DNA from: Bacillus pumilus
Lineage (GTDB): Bacteria > Bacillota > Bacilli > Bacillales > Bacillaceae
Direction of reading: 5' to 3'
Assembly: GCF_900186955.1 (NCBI RefSeq)
Contig: NZ_LT906438.1
Coordinates: forward strand, 1,364,001 to 1,428,000
Length of the DNA stretch: 64,000 bases
Positions 15,989-25,527 of this stretch are shown piece by piece. Below the pieces are notes generated by a model, which was not told the DNA's origin, made no database searches, and saw nothing but the letters and a program-made list of their open reading frames with translations. Each line of letters starts with the position of its first letter. Position 1 is the stretch's first letter. A program made the position numbers and the translations under genes.

Positions 15989-16010
15989 TCAGTCCCGCTT
16001 GTTTTATTTT
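15979..16010 (+). terminator. Terminator of ykuNOP
   Basis: AAGCGGG pairs with CCCGCTT, starting in the last codons of ykuP, and is followed by TGTTTTATTTT. Confidence 0.7.
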
Positions 16011-16097
16011 CCATTGAAGAGTCAACTCTTTCACTTGTCATTAAAACTCTCCTTTGGTACAGTAATGAAGTATAAATTAAGAGGAGGACATACATAC

Positions 16098-16808
16098 ATG
16101 AAACAAATGGACGCTAATGAAATTATTTCATTTATTCAAAATAGTACAAAATCAACACCTGTCAAAGTTTACATCAAAGGTGATTTAGAAGGTATTGAGT
16201 TTGGTGAACATGCAAAAACGTTCATCACAGGAAACACTGGAGTTGTTTTCGGTGAGTGGAGCGACATTCAAGAAGCGCTAGAAACGAACAAAGACAAAAT
16301 TGAAGATGTTGTCGTGGAAAATGACCGCCGCAACTCTGCAATCCCGATGTTAGATTTAAAGAACATTAAAGCACGTATTGAGCCAGGTGCGATCATTCGT
16401 GACCAAGTTGAAATCGGTGATAATGCAGTCATCATGATGGGGGCTTCTATTAATATCGGCTCTGTGATCGGCGAAGGTACGATGATTGACATGAACGTGG
16501 TGCTTGGCGGCCGTGCGACAGTAGGTAAGAACTGTCATATCGGTGCTGGATCTGTTCTTGCAGGTGTCATTGAGCCACCATCTGCTAAACCAGTTGTCGT
16601 AGAAGATGATGTTGTCATCGGTGCGAACGCTGTAGTTCTAGAAGGTGTAACAATTGGTAAAGGTGCAGTCGTAGCTGCTGGTGCGATCGTTGTGAACGAT
16701 GTAGAGCCTTACACAGTTGTAGCAGGTACACCTGCAAAGAAAATCAAAGACATTGATGAAAAAACAAAAGGTAAAACAGAAATTAAACAAGAACTGCGTC
16801 AGCTTTAA
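16098..16808 (+). CDS. dapH: Tetrahydrodipicolinate N-acetyltransferase DapH
   Basis: Start chosen at the ATG at 16098 after GAGGAGGA, giving 236 residues, the same as B. subtilis DapH. The C-terminal two thirds are a left-handed beta-helix of hexapeptide repeats (for example [22 protein letters not shown]), typical of trimeric acyltransferases. The enzyme uses acetyl-CoA to acetylate tetrahydrodipicolinate in the acetylase branch of lysine and meso-diaminopimelate synthesis. A SigA-like pair, TTGTCA and TACAGT with 17 bases between, lies about 40 bases upstream. dapL follows. Confidence 0.96.
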   Translation: MKQMDANEIISFIQNSTKSTPVKVYIKGDLEGIEFGEHAKTFITGNTGVVFGEWSDIQEALETNKDKIEDVVVENDRRNSAIPMLDLKNIKARIEPGAIIRDQVEIGDNAVIMMGASINIGSVIGEGTMIDMNVVLGGRATVGKNCHIGAGSVLAGVIEPPSAKPVVVEDDVVIGANAVVLEGVTIGKGAVVAAGAIVVNDVEPYTVVAGTPAKKIKDIDEKTKGKTEIKQELRQL

Positions 16809-16835
16809 TTCATACAATTCGCAGCTGAAGACATA

Positions 16836-16862
16836 GACGTGGATGATATATCCACGTCTTAT
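16836..16862 (+). terminator. Terminator-like hairpin between dapH and dapL
   Basis: GACGTGGAT pairs perfectly with ATCCACGTC around a five-base loop, but the tail is only TTATTC. It may lower dapL relative to dapH or protect the dapH 3' end rather than stop all transcription. Confidence 0.55.
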
Positions 16863-16890
16863 TCGTATAGAGGAAAGGAAGCGAGTTCAC

Positions 16891-18021
16891 TTGTTAAATC
16901 GTGAGCAATTGATATCCATTCGAAGAGATTTACATCAAATCCCTGAGCTTGGTTTTAAGGAATTCAAAACACAAGCGTACCTCATCAATCATCTTAGTGC
17001 TTATTCAAAAGATCGAGTTGAGATAGAAACATGGCGAACTGGACTTTTTGTCAAAGTAAAGGGAACAAATCCTGAGCGCGTATTTGCGTATCGTGCAGAT
17101 ATGGACGGTCTGTCAATTCCTGAGGACACAGGGTATCCATTTCAATCAGTACATGAAGGGAAGATGCATGCGTGTGGACATGACCTTCATATGACCATCG
17201 CACTTGGGATCATTGATCATTTCGTTCATGAGCCAATCAAAGAAGATCTATTATTTATGTTCCAACCGGCAGAAGAAGGTCCAGGCGGAGCTGAACCGAT
17301 GCTTACAAGTGATGTGCTGAAAAAGTGGACGCCAGATTTTATTACAGCACTGCATATTGCACCTGAATATCCTGTCGGAACGATAGCCACAAAGCCAGGG
17401 CTGCTTTTTGCCAATACGAGTGAGCTTGTGATAGATCTTGAAGGAAAAGGCGGACACGCTGCTTACCCTCATTTAGCGAATGATATGGTTGTGGCAGCGA
17501 GCGCACTTGTAGGTCAGCTGCAATCGGTTATTTCTCGTAATGTCGATCCTCTTGATAGTGCGGTCATCACGATTGGCACGATTACCGGGGGAACGGCTCA
17601 AAATATCATTGCACAGCATGCAAAGCTTGATGGCACCATTCGTACACTTTCACCAGAATCTATGGAAAAAGTGAGAAAGCGAATTGAAGCACTAGCAAAA
17701 GGGATTGAAATTGGCTACGAATGCAAGGCAACCGTGCGATACCCTTCATCTTATTACGAAGTGGATAATTCAAAGGAACTGACAGAGGAATTTATGTCAT
17801 ATGTCGCCGGAGAAGGGCTTGCGAATGTGATTGAATGCAGAGAAGCCATGACAGGAGAAGATTTTGGCTACATGCTGAAAAAATACCCTGGATTCATGTT
17901 TTGGTTAGGGGTCGATTCAGAATATGGCCTGCATCATGCAAAACTTATGCCTGATGAAAAAGCGATAGAAACCGCAGTAAACGTTATGACGGCTTATTTC
18001 AAAAAGCAAGCAGGTGAATGA
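16891..18021 (+). CDS. dapL: N-acetyl-diaminopimelate deacetylase DapL
   Basis: The TTG at 16891 follows AGGAAAGGAAG with good spacing. It gives [21 protein letters not shown], matching the family start; 376 residues against about 374 in B. subtilis. It is an M20-family metallopeptidase with HACGHDLHM (Cys and His metal ligands), [12 protein letters not shown] and the late EDFGYM. It removes the acetyl group in the last part of the acetylase DAP pathway. The longer frame starting at 16843 has no ribosome binding site and begins inside the preceding hairpin. Confidence 0.94.
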   Translation: MLNREQLISIRRDLHQIPELGFKEFKTQAYLINHLSAYSKDRVEIETWRTGLFVKVKGTNPERVFAYRADMDGLSIPEDTGYPFQSVHEGKMHACGHDLHMTIALGIIDHFVHEPIKEDLLFMFQPAEEGPGGAEPMLTSDVLKKWTPDFITALHIAPEYPVGTIATKPGLLFANTSELVIDLEGKGGHAAYPHLANDMVVAASALVGQLQSVISRNVDPLDSAVITIGTITGGTAQNIIAQHAKLDGTIRTLSPESMEKVRKRIEALAKGIEIGYECKATVRYPSSYYEVDNSKELTEEFMSYVAGEGLANVIECREAMTGEDFGYMLKKYPGFMFWLGVDSEYGLHHAKLMPDEKAIETAVNVMTAYFKKQAGE

Positions 18022-18024
18022 ATA

Positions 18025-18070
18025 ATCAAGCTACCTCCTGTACACCTTATGAACAGGAGGTGTTCTTGAT
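18025..18070 (+). promoter_or_regulatory. Hairpin enclosing the ykuS Shine-Dalgarno
   Basis: ACCTCCTGT (18033-18041) pairs perfectly with ACAGGAGGT (18053-18061), and an outer ATCAAG (18025-18030) pairs with CTTGAT (18065-18070). The AGGAGG ribosome binding site of ykuS lies in the right arm, so folding would block initiation at 18072. The tail lacks a T run, so this is not a terminator. Confidence 0.7.
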
Positions 18071-18071
18071 T

Positions 18072-18314
18072 ATGACAAGAATTGGTGTAGAACCATCTTT
18101 ATCCGATGTAGAAGAACTACTGAAGCAAAAAGGGTATGACGTCGTACGTATTCAAAATGAACAGCAAATGGATCAGTGTGACTGCTATGTAGTCACAGGG
18201 CTAGATTCAAATGTTCTTGGCATTTCAGACACAACGACAAAGGCATCTGTGATTACCGCGTCTGGTATGACGGCTGATGAAATTTGTCAAGAAGTAGAAC
18301 AGCGTGTTCAATAA
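18072..18314 (+). CDS. ykuS: YkuS, UPF0180 family protein
   Basis: With the ATG at 18072 the protein has 80 residues, like B. subtilis YkuS (81). It begins MTRIGVEPSLSDVEELL and contains CDCYVVTGLDSNVLGISDT and ITASGMTADEICQEV. UPF0180 proteins are small, cytoplasmic and of unknown role. An in-frame TTG two codons earlier is an alternative start. The Shine-Dalgarno is buried in a strong hairpin, so expression may depend on ribosomes leaving dapL or on an RNA-binding factor. Confidence 0.88.
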   Translation: MTRIGVEPSLSDVEELLKQKGYDVVRIQNEQQMDQCDCYVVTGLDSNVLGISDTTTKASVITASGMTADEICQEVEQRVQ

Positions 18315-18323
18315 AACAAACAA

Positions 18324-18361
18324 GAAAAAGAACCGGTAGATTATCATCCCGGTTCTTTTTG
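18324..18361. terminator. Bidirectional terminator between ykuS and ykuT
   Basis: AAAAAGAACCGG at 18325-18336 pairs with CCGGTTCTTTTT at 18349-18360 around a twelve-base loop. Confidence 0.9.
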
Positions 18362-19150
18362 CTCTTTTTCTATATCGAGTACTTCTTTCATTTTTTTGCG
18401 CAAGATTCGTTCTACCCGCCATTGCTCCATTGTTTCGGTTTTTGCAATGATGCGCAGTACAAGGGAAGAGGATCCGAACGCCTCCACGCCGACAACTTGA
18501 GGGCCTTCGATAATTTGAGGAATGTCTTTTCGTACCTCATCACACGCAGCTTGAAGGGCTGTGATCATTTGATCCACATTCTCTTCTGGAGATAGCTCGA
18601 TATCAACGAGTGCCTGCATAGTCCCTCTTGAATGATTGCTCACGTTCAATATGCTTCGATTTGGAATAAAATGAAGGGTGCCGTCAAAACTTCGAAGCTG
18701 CGTGGTTCTAAGTCCAATTTGTTCTACGATCCCTTCAAAGCCAGCAACTGTTATGTATTCTCCCACATCGAATTGTTTCTCTAATAATATAAAGAATCCT
18801 GTCACAATATCACTCACTAGTCCTTGAGCGCCAAAACCGATTGCAAGCCCCACAACGCCTGCGCCAGCTAGCAAAGCGGTCGGGTTATAATGAAATAAGT
18901 CGAGGATCATGACAACTAAAATAAAAATCAATATGTAGGCGAAAATATTTAGCGTGAGACTTTGCAGCGTCTGAGCTCTTGATAAAGAGACGTCATGCCT
19001 TTCAGAGAAAGTGGAATAGGCACGCTTAATCATCTTATTTCCGATGGCTCTGATGATAAAATAAATCACAAAAATAGCGATTAGTTTTAGCAAAATCATA
19101 CTGCTATTGAGGATAATGGAAACCCAATCTACTTGTTCAAATGCTTTCAT
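18344..19150 (-). CDS. ykuT: MscS-family mechanosensitive channel YkuT
   Basis: Started at the ATG at 19150 the protein has 268 residues, as in B. subtilis YkuT (267); a TTG three codons upstream is too close to AAAGG. It has three membrane helices, the pore helix rich in Ala and Gly ([29 protein letters not shown]), and the MscS beta domain with [26 protein letters not shown]. It is a small-conductance channel releasing solutes upon osmotic downshock. The 3' end overlaps the bidirectional terminator. Confidence 0.93.
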   Translation of the reverse strand: MKAFEQVDWVSIILNSSMILLKLIAIFVIYFIIRAIGNKMIKRAYSTFSERHDVSLSRAQTLQSLTLNIFAYILIFILVVMILDLFHYNPTALLAGAGVVGLAIGFGAQGLVSDIVTGFFILLEKQFDVGEYITVAGFEGIVEQIGLRTTQLRSFDGTLHFIPNRSILNVSNHSRGTMQALVDIELSPEENVDQMITALQAACDEVRKDIPQIIEGPQVVGVEAFGSSSLVLRIIAKTETMEQWRVERILRKKMKEVLDIEKEQKEPG

Positions 19151-19286
19151 GATCTTCAAAACCTTTCTATGTATGCTCTAATAGAGAAGCTAATCATTTG
19201 TTCCCTTCTGCAAGACATGTTAAACTTTTGTTAAGTGAAGCAAGAGATTGTGACAAATCGTTAATTAAATTTATTATTAATTAATA

Positions 19287-19315
19287 TTGACTAAAAACCG
19301 CTTAAGTATTATAAT
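19287..19315 (+). promoter_or_regulatory. ykuU promoter
   Basis: TTGACT at 19287-19292 and TATAAT at 19310-19315 are 17 bases apart, a near-consensus SigA promoter. It leaves a leader of about 100 bases. Confidence 0.8.
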
Positions 19316-19337
19316 TGTAATTGTGAAGTTATTAACT

Positions 19338-19368
19338 AAATGAGAATTTCAACTTTTGATTCTCATTT
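19338..19368 (+). promoter_or_regulatory. Leader hairpin of ykuU
   Basis: AAATGAGAAT (19338-19347) pairs perfectly with ATTCTCATTT (19359-19368) around eleven bases. It is followed by TATATAC, so the tail is not a clear terminator. It could stabilise the mRNA 5' end or act as an attenuator. Confidence 0.55.
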
Positions 19369-19421
19369 TATATACAGCTTAGAAGTCTGTATAAAGATAT
19401 TATTTTTGGAGGGATTTACAT

Positions 19422-19964
19422 ATGGCAGAGCGTTTTGTAGGAAAACAAGCTCCACGTTTTGAAATGGAAGCAGTACTTGCTAACAAGGAATTTGGTAAAG
19501 TAAGTTTAGAAGAAAACATGAAGAATGACAAATGGACAGTTCTTTTCTTCTATCCGATGGATTTCACATTTGTTTGCCCAACTGAAATTACAGCAATGAG
19601 CGATCGTTATGATGAGTTCGAAGATTTAGATGCTGAAATCATTGGTGTATCTACTGATACAATCCATACGCATCTTGCTTGGATCAACACAGACCGTAAA
19701 GACAATGGTCTAGGCGAATTGAAATATCCGCTAGCTGCTGACACAAACCACACAGTATCTAGAGAATACGGCGTTTTAATTGAAGAAGAAGGAATTGCAC
19801 TTCGCGGTCTATTCATTATCAATCCTGAAGGCGAACTTCAATATCAAACAGTATTCCACAACAATATCGGTCGTGATGTAGATGAGACATTACGTGTTCT
19901 TCAAGCATTACAAACTGGTGGACTTTGCCCAGCGAACTGGAAGCCTGGTCAAAAAACACTTTAA
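19422..19964 (+). CDS. ykuU: 2-Cys peroxiredoxin YkuU
   Basis: The 180-residue protein is a typical 2-Cys peroxiredoxin. The peroxidatic Cys52 lies in DFTFVCPTE and the resolving Cys169 in GGLCPANWKPGQ. It reduces hydrogen peroxide and alkyl hydroperoxides in the cytoplasm using a thiol reductant. A strong GGAGGG precedes the ATG. The companion ykuV follows after a terminator-like hairpin, and the two together look like a peroxide/thiol module. A convincing PerR box was not found in the promoter. Confidence 0.94.
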   Translation: MAERFVGKQAPRFEMEAVLANKEFGKVSLEENMKNDKWTVLFFYPMDFTFVCPTEITAMSDRYDEFEDLDAEIIGVSTDTIHTHLAWINTDRKDNGLGELKYPLAADTNHTVSREYGVLIEEEGIALRGLFIINPEGELQYQTVFHNNIGRDVDETLRVLQALQTGGLCPANWKPGQKTL

Positions 19965-19984
19965 TTGATAGCTGAAGAAACAGG

Positions 19985-20012
19985 AGGGTCTAACTAATGT
20001 TAGACCTTTTTG
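19985..20012 (+). terminator. Terminator between ykuU and ykuV
   Basis: GGTCTAAC (19987-19994) pairs with GTTAGACC (19999-20006) around TAAT and is followed by five T. It would reduce or end readthrough into ykuV. Confidence 0.85.
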
Positions 20013-20046
20013 TTTCGACACATACAATGGATGGAGGCGCTTCATA

Positions 20047-20505
20047 ATGAAATTACGTCAACCAATGCCAGAACTAACTGGTGCAAAAGAATGGTTAAAT
20101 GGAGAAGTAACAAAAGAAGATCTAATTGGTGACAAACCAACATTGATTCATTTCTGGTCAGTCAGCTGTCATCTTTGTAAAGAGGCAATGCCTCAAGTCA
20201 ATCAATTCCGTGATGAATACAAGGATCAACTAAACGTGATAGCCGTTCATATGCCGCGATCAGAGGATGACCTAGATCTGGATAAGATCAAGGAAGTTGC
20301 GAAAGAGCATGAAATCACGCAGCCAATTTTTGTGGATAGTGATCATAAGTTAACAGAAGCCTTTGAAAATGAATATGTACCAGCATATTATGTATTTGAT
20401 AAAACAGGTGCTCTGCGCCACTTCCAAGCTGGCGGAAGCGGAATGAAAATGCTTGAGAAACGTGTCAATCGAGTGCTTTCTGAGTCTGAAAAGGCTGCAG
20501 AATAG
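20047..20505 (+). CDS. ykuV: Thiol-disulfide oxidoreductase YkuV
   Basis: The 152-residue protein has a TlpA/thioredoxin-like fold. The active-site pair Cys41-His-Leu-Cys44 lies in FWSVSCHLCKEAMP, and the cis-proline region is EYVPAYYVFDK. There is no signal peptide, as in B. subtilis YkuV, so it works in the cytoplasm, plausibly as a reductant for YkuU or for oxidised proteins. GGAGG lies upstream of the ATG. A 55-base gap that could hold a promoter element separates it from the ykuU terminator. Confidence 0.92.
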   Translation: MKLRQPMPELTGAKEWLNGEVTKEDLIGDKPTLIHFWSVSCHLCKEAMPQVNQFRDEYKDQLNVIAVHMPRSEDDLDLDKIKEVAKEHEITQPIFVDSDHKLTEAFENEYVPAYYVFDKTGALRHFQAGGSGMKMLEKRVNRVLSESEKAAE

Positions 20506-20533
20506 GCTTTCCCCCATAAATGGGGGTTTTTTC
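20506..20533 (+). terminator. Terminator of ykuV
   Basis: CCCCCAT and ATGGGGG form a tight hairpin with a two-base loop, followed by six T. Confidence 0.88.
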
Positions 20534-20975
20534 ATGGACAAAAATAGACGACCTATTGCACGGAATGGACTTCGCCTTCCTAAGAAAAGAGAAATTGGGG
20601 GAGTTTATTAAAAAATATTCCTGAAACAAATAGGTCTAAAGACATATTTACATTTTTGTTTTGAAATGAAAATGTAAAGATTTTAACTTTTTACTATTCA
20701 GAACGTTTTTGCACAAAAGAAATTTCAGTTTGGTAAATAACGATGTAAATCAAGTAGTATAAGTGTTTATTCAAATTTTTTACAATATTTTAAGGTTTGT
20801 CAAAAGCCTTTAGTGGCAATGAAATGGATGCCGATTGTTCCTCTTTGGCAAAATTTTAGTTGAAAATACCTATCTGATAACAAACTGTAAAATGATAAAA
20901 AAATAGTTGATAAAATTAGTTTTCTAATCTAATATTTACTATAGAATATTTTTTATATGATGAGGGGGAAATCCA
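20534..20975 (+). other. AT-rich non-coding region upstream of rok
   Basis: About 440 bases hold no supportable gene. The last 370 bases are strongly AT-rich with many A and T tracts, which suits binding by Rok itself and by AbrB-type proteins; both are known to act at the rok promoter of B. subtilis. No promoter was assigned with confidence. Confidence 0.5.
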
Positions 20976-21557
20976 TTGTTTAATGAGAGGGAAGCGTTAC
21001 GATTACGATTGGAACAATTAAACGAAGCAGAAGTAAAGGTCATCCGTGAATATCAAATTGAGCGAGATACGATTTATGCAAAATTAAGAGAATTAGACCG
21101 TCATGGAACAGGTCTAGTGTCAGATACAAAAAAAGAAGTGCGTACAGAAAGAAAAACGGATTCACTGCCTGTATTAGCTGAACTGGCTGCACAAGAAATG
21201 AGAAGCTACCAGCCGCCTGCACAATCACAATCAAATGCTGTATCAACTTTAGGAACAGGACAGCTAAACGGTGCACCTGTAGGTATTCCTGAAGGATCTA
21301 CAAGACGCAGAAGAGGCACAGCTCGCCCTGGTTCAAAGGCAGCTAAGCTTCGTGAAGCTGCGATTAAAACGTTAAAGCGTCATAATGCAGCGATTAAAAG
21401 CTCTGAACTTCAAAAAGAAATTGAAAAAGAGAGCGGTCTTGAAATTCCAAATATGACAACGTTTATGCAAAGCTTAATTAAAATGTATCCTGAAGTGAAA
21501 AAGCCATATCGCGGACAGTATATTTTAGAAGGCGATATTCAAACAGAAGACGAATAA
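20976..21557 (+). CDS. rok: Nucleoid-associated repressor Rok
   Basis: The 193-residue protein begins with a coiled-coil oligomerisation segment (residues about 1-45) and a basic, low-complexity linker (STRRRRGTARPGSKAAK near residue 110). It ends with a winged-helix domain (about 120-185, HNAAIKSSELQKEIE and PYRGQYILEGD). Rok binds AT-rich, often horizontally acquired DNA, silences it, and represses comK. The start is ambiguous in type: the TTG at 20976 follows GAGGGGGA. Length fits B. subtilis Rok (191). A second Rok-like gene lies 5.2 kb downstream. Confidence 0.94.
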   Translation: MFNEREALRLRLEQLNEAEVKVIREYQIERDTIYAKLRELDRHGTGLVSDTKKEVRTERKTDSLPVLAELAAQEMRSYQPPAQSQSNAVSTLGTGQLNGAPVGIPEGSTRRRRGTARPGSKAAKLREAAIKTLKRHNAAIKSSELQKEIEKESGLEIPNMTTFMQSLIKMYPEVKKPYRGQYILEGDIQTEDE

Positions 21558-21561
21558 ATAA

Positions 21562-21601
21562 AAAAGAAACTGCTGACGAAAAAAGTCAGCAGTTTTTTTA
21601 T
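21562..21601. terminator. Bidirectional terminator between rok and yknT
   Basis: AACTGCTGAC (21568-21577) pairs with GTCAGCAGTT (21585-21594), with A tracts before and seven T after. Confidence 0.9.
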
Positions 21602-21609
21602 TGCGAGAA

Positions 21610-22527
21610 TTACTTTTTTTGATCAACAGTATAGACAATTTTTCGTTCCTTTGACAGGTGATCACGCTGTTTTTTAAAGCCATCAATCTTCACTGTCATG
21701 ATATCTCCATTTTGCTGCACCGCATCGACTTGTGCTTGTAGTGTTTGAACTTGTTCATTCAACTTTTTCAAGATGGGTTCGATTTCTTCCGTTGTTTGCA
21801 GGAGGCTGTCTCGAGAGAATGGCTGTGAATTTGTTTGAGCTGACTGGTCAATATCAGCAAAATGAGATGCGATCCATTCCTCACTTTCGGCTAACTGCTT
21901 TTGATAGCTTGTGAGCGTTTCATAAAAAATCGCTTCCTTTGCTTTTTCAATTTGCAGTAATTTCTCTTGTGTTTCATAAAAACGCTCCTGCAGGTGTTTT
22001 ACGCCTTCCTGTAATAGATTGAGCTCTGCGTTTTTATCACCTAATGTTTGCTGCAGTTTCTCAATCACAGCGGATAAAGTATTTCCTTTTTTCTCCTCTT
22101 TTGCAAGCCGTTTATCTTGATCTTGCACCCGTTCATTTAATTGTTGAGAGATTTCTTTATATTTGATGACTTTTAAATGCAGCCGGTGTTTTTCTTCCGT
22201 TTCTTTCCTTCTATGAAAGGTTTCTTTTTGGAGCATTTCATGAAGAAGGACTATTTTATGTAATAATTCAGATTTGCTGTAGGAAAGATCCTGTATTTTT
22301 GAGGCTGCATGATCTTGATCAATGGTCATTTCATCCAATTGTTGCTTTAATTGCGTGTAATCCTTTTTCATCTCGTGATATTCTTGAGTTAACTTCTTGT
22401 TTTTAGAATACGTATATGAGGACTGTAAATCAGAGATCATTTGTTGATATTTGGCTGTTTCCGCTTTTAAGTATAAATTCTCTTGAGATAGGTCATGGAA
22501 TAGGGGAGAAGCATGGCGCCTGTTCAT
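21610..22527 (-). CDS. yknT: YknT, coiled-coil sporulation-associated protein
   Basis: Start chosen at the ATG at 22527 behind AAGGAGGG, giving 305 residues; the frame extends seven codons further but through the ribosome binding site. Nearly the whole chain (residues about 15-290) is predicted coiled coil, rich in Glu, Gln and Lys with leucine heptads. B. subtilis YknT is a SigE-dependent protein of the mother cell with a similar layout. No enzymatic motif is visible. Its start faces the divergent mobA with 84 bases between. Confidence 0.83.
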   Translation of the reverse strand: MNRRHASPLFHDLSQENLYLKAETAKYQQMISDLQSSYTYSKNKKLTQEYHEMKKDYTQLKQQLDEMTIDQDHAASKIQDLSYSKSELLHKIVLLHEMLQKETFHRRKETEEKHRLHLKVIKYKEISQQLNERVQDQDKRLAKEEKKGNTLSAVIEKLQQTLGDKNAELNLLQEGVKHLQERFYETQEKLLQIEKAKEAIFYETLTSYQKQLAESEEWIASHFADIDQSAQTNSQPFSRDSLLQTTEEIEPILKKLNEQVQTLQAQVDAVQQNGDIMTVKIDGFKKQRDHLSKERKIVYTVDQKK

Positions 22528-22611
22528 CGATAGACCCTCCTTATTCATGTTACCAATAAAGTATGCGAGATGAGAGTGATTAGAACAACCATATCAAAGG
22601 AGGGTGAGTGG

Positions 22612-23193
22612 ATGGACATAGTCAATGTCATTTTAGCTGGAGGAGCATCCAGACGTTTTGGAGAGCCAAAGGCAAGTTATATGTATCAAGGAAAACCACT
22701 ATATGAGCATGTGAAAAAGCAGCTTTTGAAAGGACAGATGGTCATCATCAGCCATCCATCACTTCTGACCTTTTTTAAAGAAAGAGGTGAACGAGATGTG
22801 TGGTTGGATGATGAACAGGTGCGCGGATGCGGGCCGCTTGCCGGCATTTATACAGCGATGCAAAAGCAAGAAGCAGCATGGTATTTAGTGACGGCATGTG
22901 ACATGCCTTTCGTGCGGAGAGAGACCGCCGAAGCATTATCGTCCTATTGTAGCGAGCACGTAGATGCAATCATCCCGCTTGTTCAGGGCAGATTACAGCC
23001 TTTATTTGCACTTTATCACCGCCGCTGTCTGCCGTCCATTGATGCGTGTTTAAAAGAGAATCAATTAGCCATCAAAGAGTTAATTCAAAGGCTTAAGGTG
23101 CGTATCGTCTCAGAAGAGGAACTGAACGTAACACCAAATGAATTCCGAAATATCAATAAAAGAAGCGATTTACCTGAAAACGGTATGATATGA
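22612..23193 (+). CDS. mobA: Molybdenum cofactor guanylyltransferase MobA
   Basis: The ATG at 22612 after AAAGGAGGGTGAG gives 193 residues. The nucleotidyltransferase motif [14 protein letters not shown] is at residues 8-21, and the metal-binding TACDMPF is near residue 95. MobA joins GMP to molybdopterin to make the bis-MGD form used by nitrate reductase and formate dehydrogenase. It starts the operon mobA-moeB-moeA-mobB-moaE-moaD, which has the order of B. subtilis. The longer frame at 22570 lacks a ribosome binding site. Confidence 0.93.
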   Translation: MDIVNVILAGGASRRFGEPKASYMYQGKPLYEHVKKQLLKGQMVIISHPSLLTFFKERGERDVWLDDEQVRGCGPLAGIYTAMQKQEAAWYLVTACDMPFVRRETAEALSSYCSEHVDAIIPLVQGRLQPLFALYHRRCLPSIDACLKENQLAIKELIQRLKVRIVSEEELNVTPNEFRNINKRSDLPENGMI

Positions 23194-23223
23194 TACATAA
23201 AAAATGGTGAGGAGAGAACAGCA

Positions 23224-24240
23224 TTGAATGATCGATATTCAAGACAAATCTTGTTCCCTCCGGTTGGGGAAAAGGGTCAGCGTGCGCTTGCTGACAGTCA
23301 TGTTCTAATTGTTGGAGCGGGTGCACTTGGAACGGCCTCTGCGGAAGGGCTTGTCCGGTCTGGGATCGGCACGTTGACGATTGTTGATCGTGATTATGTA
23401 GAATTTTCAAATTTACAGCGGCAGCAGCTGTATACAGAACATGACGCAAAGGCACATGTGCCAAAAGCAGCTGCGGCAAAAAAACGTCTCCTAGAGATCA
23501 ATCATGAAGTGACCATACACGCCCTGATTGAAGATGCAGGGGTTGAGCTGTTAAGACCGTTATTTCACAGCGCAAATATTGTCATTGATGCGACGGATAA
23601 TTTTGAGACGAGAATGGTCATGAATGATTTATCGCAGGAAACGAAGACGCCGTGGATATATGGTGCTTGTGTGAGCAGCCAGGGGATGTATATGACCATT
23701 TTGCCAGATAAAACGCCGTGTTTATCGTGTGTCTTTACAGAACTGCCTGTTGGCGGTTTGACGTGTGATACAGCGGGGATTATTTCTCCAGCAGTTCAGA
23801 TGGTTTCTGCTTATCAGCAAACAGAGGCGCTAAAGTATTTAACAGGACATGAAGATCAAATCGAACGGAAATTTGTCACATTTGATCTTTGGCAGGCGAC
23901 ATCGTTTAAAATGGATTTGTCTCTTACTAAGCAGAAGGACTGTCCATCTTGCGGCAAAGATAGAACCTATCCTTATTTACACGATCAGCGTAAAAAAACG
24001 ACGATTCTTTGCGGGCGGGATACAGTCCAAGTTGTATCTAAGGATCTAGCTAATCTATCATTTCAGCATGTGAAAGAGCGGCTGTCATCCATTTGTGAGG
24101 TAGAAGTGAATGACTTCTTAATCCATGTCCGCTATGAATCTTATCGTATCGTCTTTTTCAAAGGTGGACGTGCATTAATCCATGGGACAAATGATGAAAA
24201 AGCAGCCAATTCATTACTAGCAAAACTGCTAGGGATATAG
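23224..24240 (+). CDS. moeB: Molybdopterin-synthase adenylyltransferase MoeB
   Basis: The 338-residue E1-like enzyme has the ATP-binding glycine loop [10 protein letters not shown] near residue 31 and the zinc ligand pairs in CLSC and CPSC. A Cys in LTCDTAG is at the expected catalytic place. It adenylates the C-terminal glycine of MoaD so that sulfur can be added. A TTG start at 23224 follows GTGAGGAG. The last about 80 residues are more divergent than the core. It is second in the cofactor operon. Confidence 0.93.
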   Translation: MNDRYSRQILFPPVGEKGQRALADSHVLIVGAGALGTASAEGLVRSGIGTLTIVDRDYVEFSNLQRQQLYTEHDAKAHVPKAAAAKKRLLEINHEVTIHALIEDAGVELLRPLFHSANIVIDATDNFETRMVMNDLSQETKTPWIYGACVSSQGMYMTILPDKTPCLSCVFTELPVGGLTCDTAGIISPAVQMVSAYQQTEALKYLTGHEDQIERKFVTFDLWQATSFKMDLSLTKQKDCPSCGKDRTYPYLHDQRKKTTILCGRDTVQVVSKDLANLSFQHVKERLSSICEVEVNDFLIHVRYESYRIVFFKGGRALIHGTNDEKAANSLLAKLLGI

Positions 24241-24252
24241 GAGTGAAGTGTG

Positions 24253-25527
24253 ATGGAAAGACGTCAGCCAATTCCAGTACAAGAAGCCATTCAAAAAGTC
24301 CATCAATATGAAAAGCATGGAGAAGCAGAATGGGTGCCTTTAAGAAATAGCCTTGAAAGGTTCATTGCAGAAGATATTTTGGCAGATCATGATGTGCCTG
24401 CATTTGATCGGTCCCCGTATGATGGTTTTGCACTTCGGGCAGAAGATACAAAAGAAGCGTCAAGCGAGCATCCGGTTGAATTTGAGGTCATTGATCATAT
24501 TGGGGCAGGAGTGGTCTCAGCAAAAACCATCGGTCCCTTTCAAGCCATTCGTATCATGACAGGAGGAAAAATCCCGAATGGAGCAAATGTCGTCATCATG
24601 CTTGAGCTGACTAAAACCTTTGAAAAAGATGGGAAATCATACATGTCACTTAAAAGACTGCTGAAAAAAGGGGACAATATTTCTCGTCAAGGAGAAGAGG
24701 TACTTGAAGGGAATGTGATGCTCAAAAAAGGAACCAAAGTAACTCCGGGCGTTACGGCCTTATTGGCGACATTCGGATATGCGGTAGTTCCAGTTGTCAA
24801 AAAGCCAGTGATCGGCATCATCTCAACAGGTACAGAGCTTCTTCAAGTGAGTGATGCAATGGTGGACGGGAAGATTAGAAACAGTAACCTTAGCATGGTT
24901 TATGCCCAGATCCTTAAGGCTGGGGGAGAGCCGCTTGATTTAGGCGGTGTGTCCGATGATTTTGACAAAAGCTATCATGCAGTCAAAGCAGCCTTAAGCA
25001 AGGTAGACTTCTTAATTACAACAGGCGGAGTTTCAGTAGGTGATTTTGACTTTCTCCCCGCAATTTATGAAAAGCTGGGAGCTCAGGTGCTATTTAATAA
25101 AGTGGCCATGAGACCCGGCAGTGTAACGACGGTTGCTGCAATGCCAAATGGTCAACTGCTGTTTGGCCTGTCAGGAAATCCTGCTGCCTGTTTTGTTGGC
25201 TTTGAATTATTTGTGAAACCGATGGTCTATAAATGGTCTTTCAAGAAACAGCCGTTCCCCGATTTTGCTGAGGCGAAGCTGACACACGATTTCCCAAAAG
25301 CCAATCCGTTTACTCGATTTGTCAGAGCGGCACTTGAGTTCACGGGCAGTCAGCTCAGTGTGACCCCAACAGGTCTCGATATATCAAGTGCCGTGACCTC
25401 AATAGCAGAGGCTAACTGTTTCATCGTGCTGCCAGGTGGAACAAGAGGTTTTAAGGCTGGTGATCAGGTGCATGTTCTGCTGTTTCAGCACGAAGGCGAG
25501 GGTTCCCCATGCTGGATGACACATTAA
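24253..25527 (+). CDS. moeA: Molybdopterin molybdenumtransferase MoeA
   Basis: The ATG at 24253 (a GTG one codon earlier is closer to GGAG) gives 424 residues. The family signatures are FDRSPYDGFALRAED, GGKIPNGANVV, IGIISTGTEL and LITTGGVSVGDFDF, followed by FGLSGNPAA. MoeA inserts molybdate into adenylated molybdopterin. It keeps the four-domain length of the family. Its 3' end overlaps mobB by 19 bases, which points to coupled translation. Confidence 0.95.
   Translation: MERRQPIPVQEAIQKVHQYEKHGEAEWVPLRNSLERFIAEDILADHDVPAFDRSPYDGFALRAEDTKEASSEHPVEFEVIDHIGAGVVSAKTIGPFQAIRIMTGGKIPNGANVVIMLELTKTFEKDGKSYMSLKRLLKKGDNISRQGEEVLEGNVMLKKGTKVTPGVTALLATFGYAVVPVVKKPVIGIISTGTELLQVSDAMVDGKIRNSNLSMVYAQILKAGGEPLDLGGVSDDFDKSYHAVKAALSKVDFLITTGGVSVGDFDFLPAIYEKLGAQVLFNKVAMRPGSVTTVAAMPNGQLLFGLSGNPAACFVGFELFVKPMVYKWSFKKQPFPDFAEAKLTHDFPKANPFTRFVRAALEFTGSQLSVTPTGLDISSAVTSIAEANCFIVLPGGTRGFKAGDQVHVLLFQHEGEGSPCWMTH

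Noticed and set aside
19287..19335. PerR box at the ykuU promoter
   Set aside because: TTATAATTGTAATTG matches only the left half of the PerR consensus; too weak to call.
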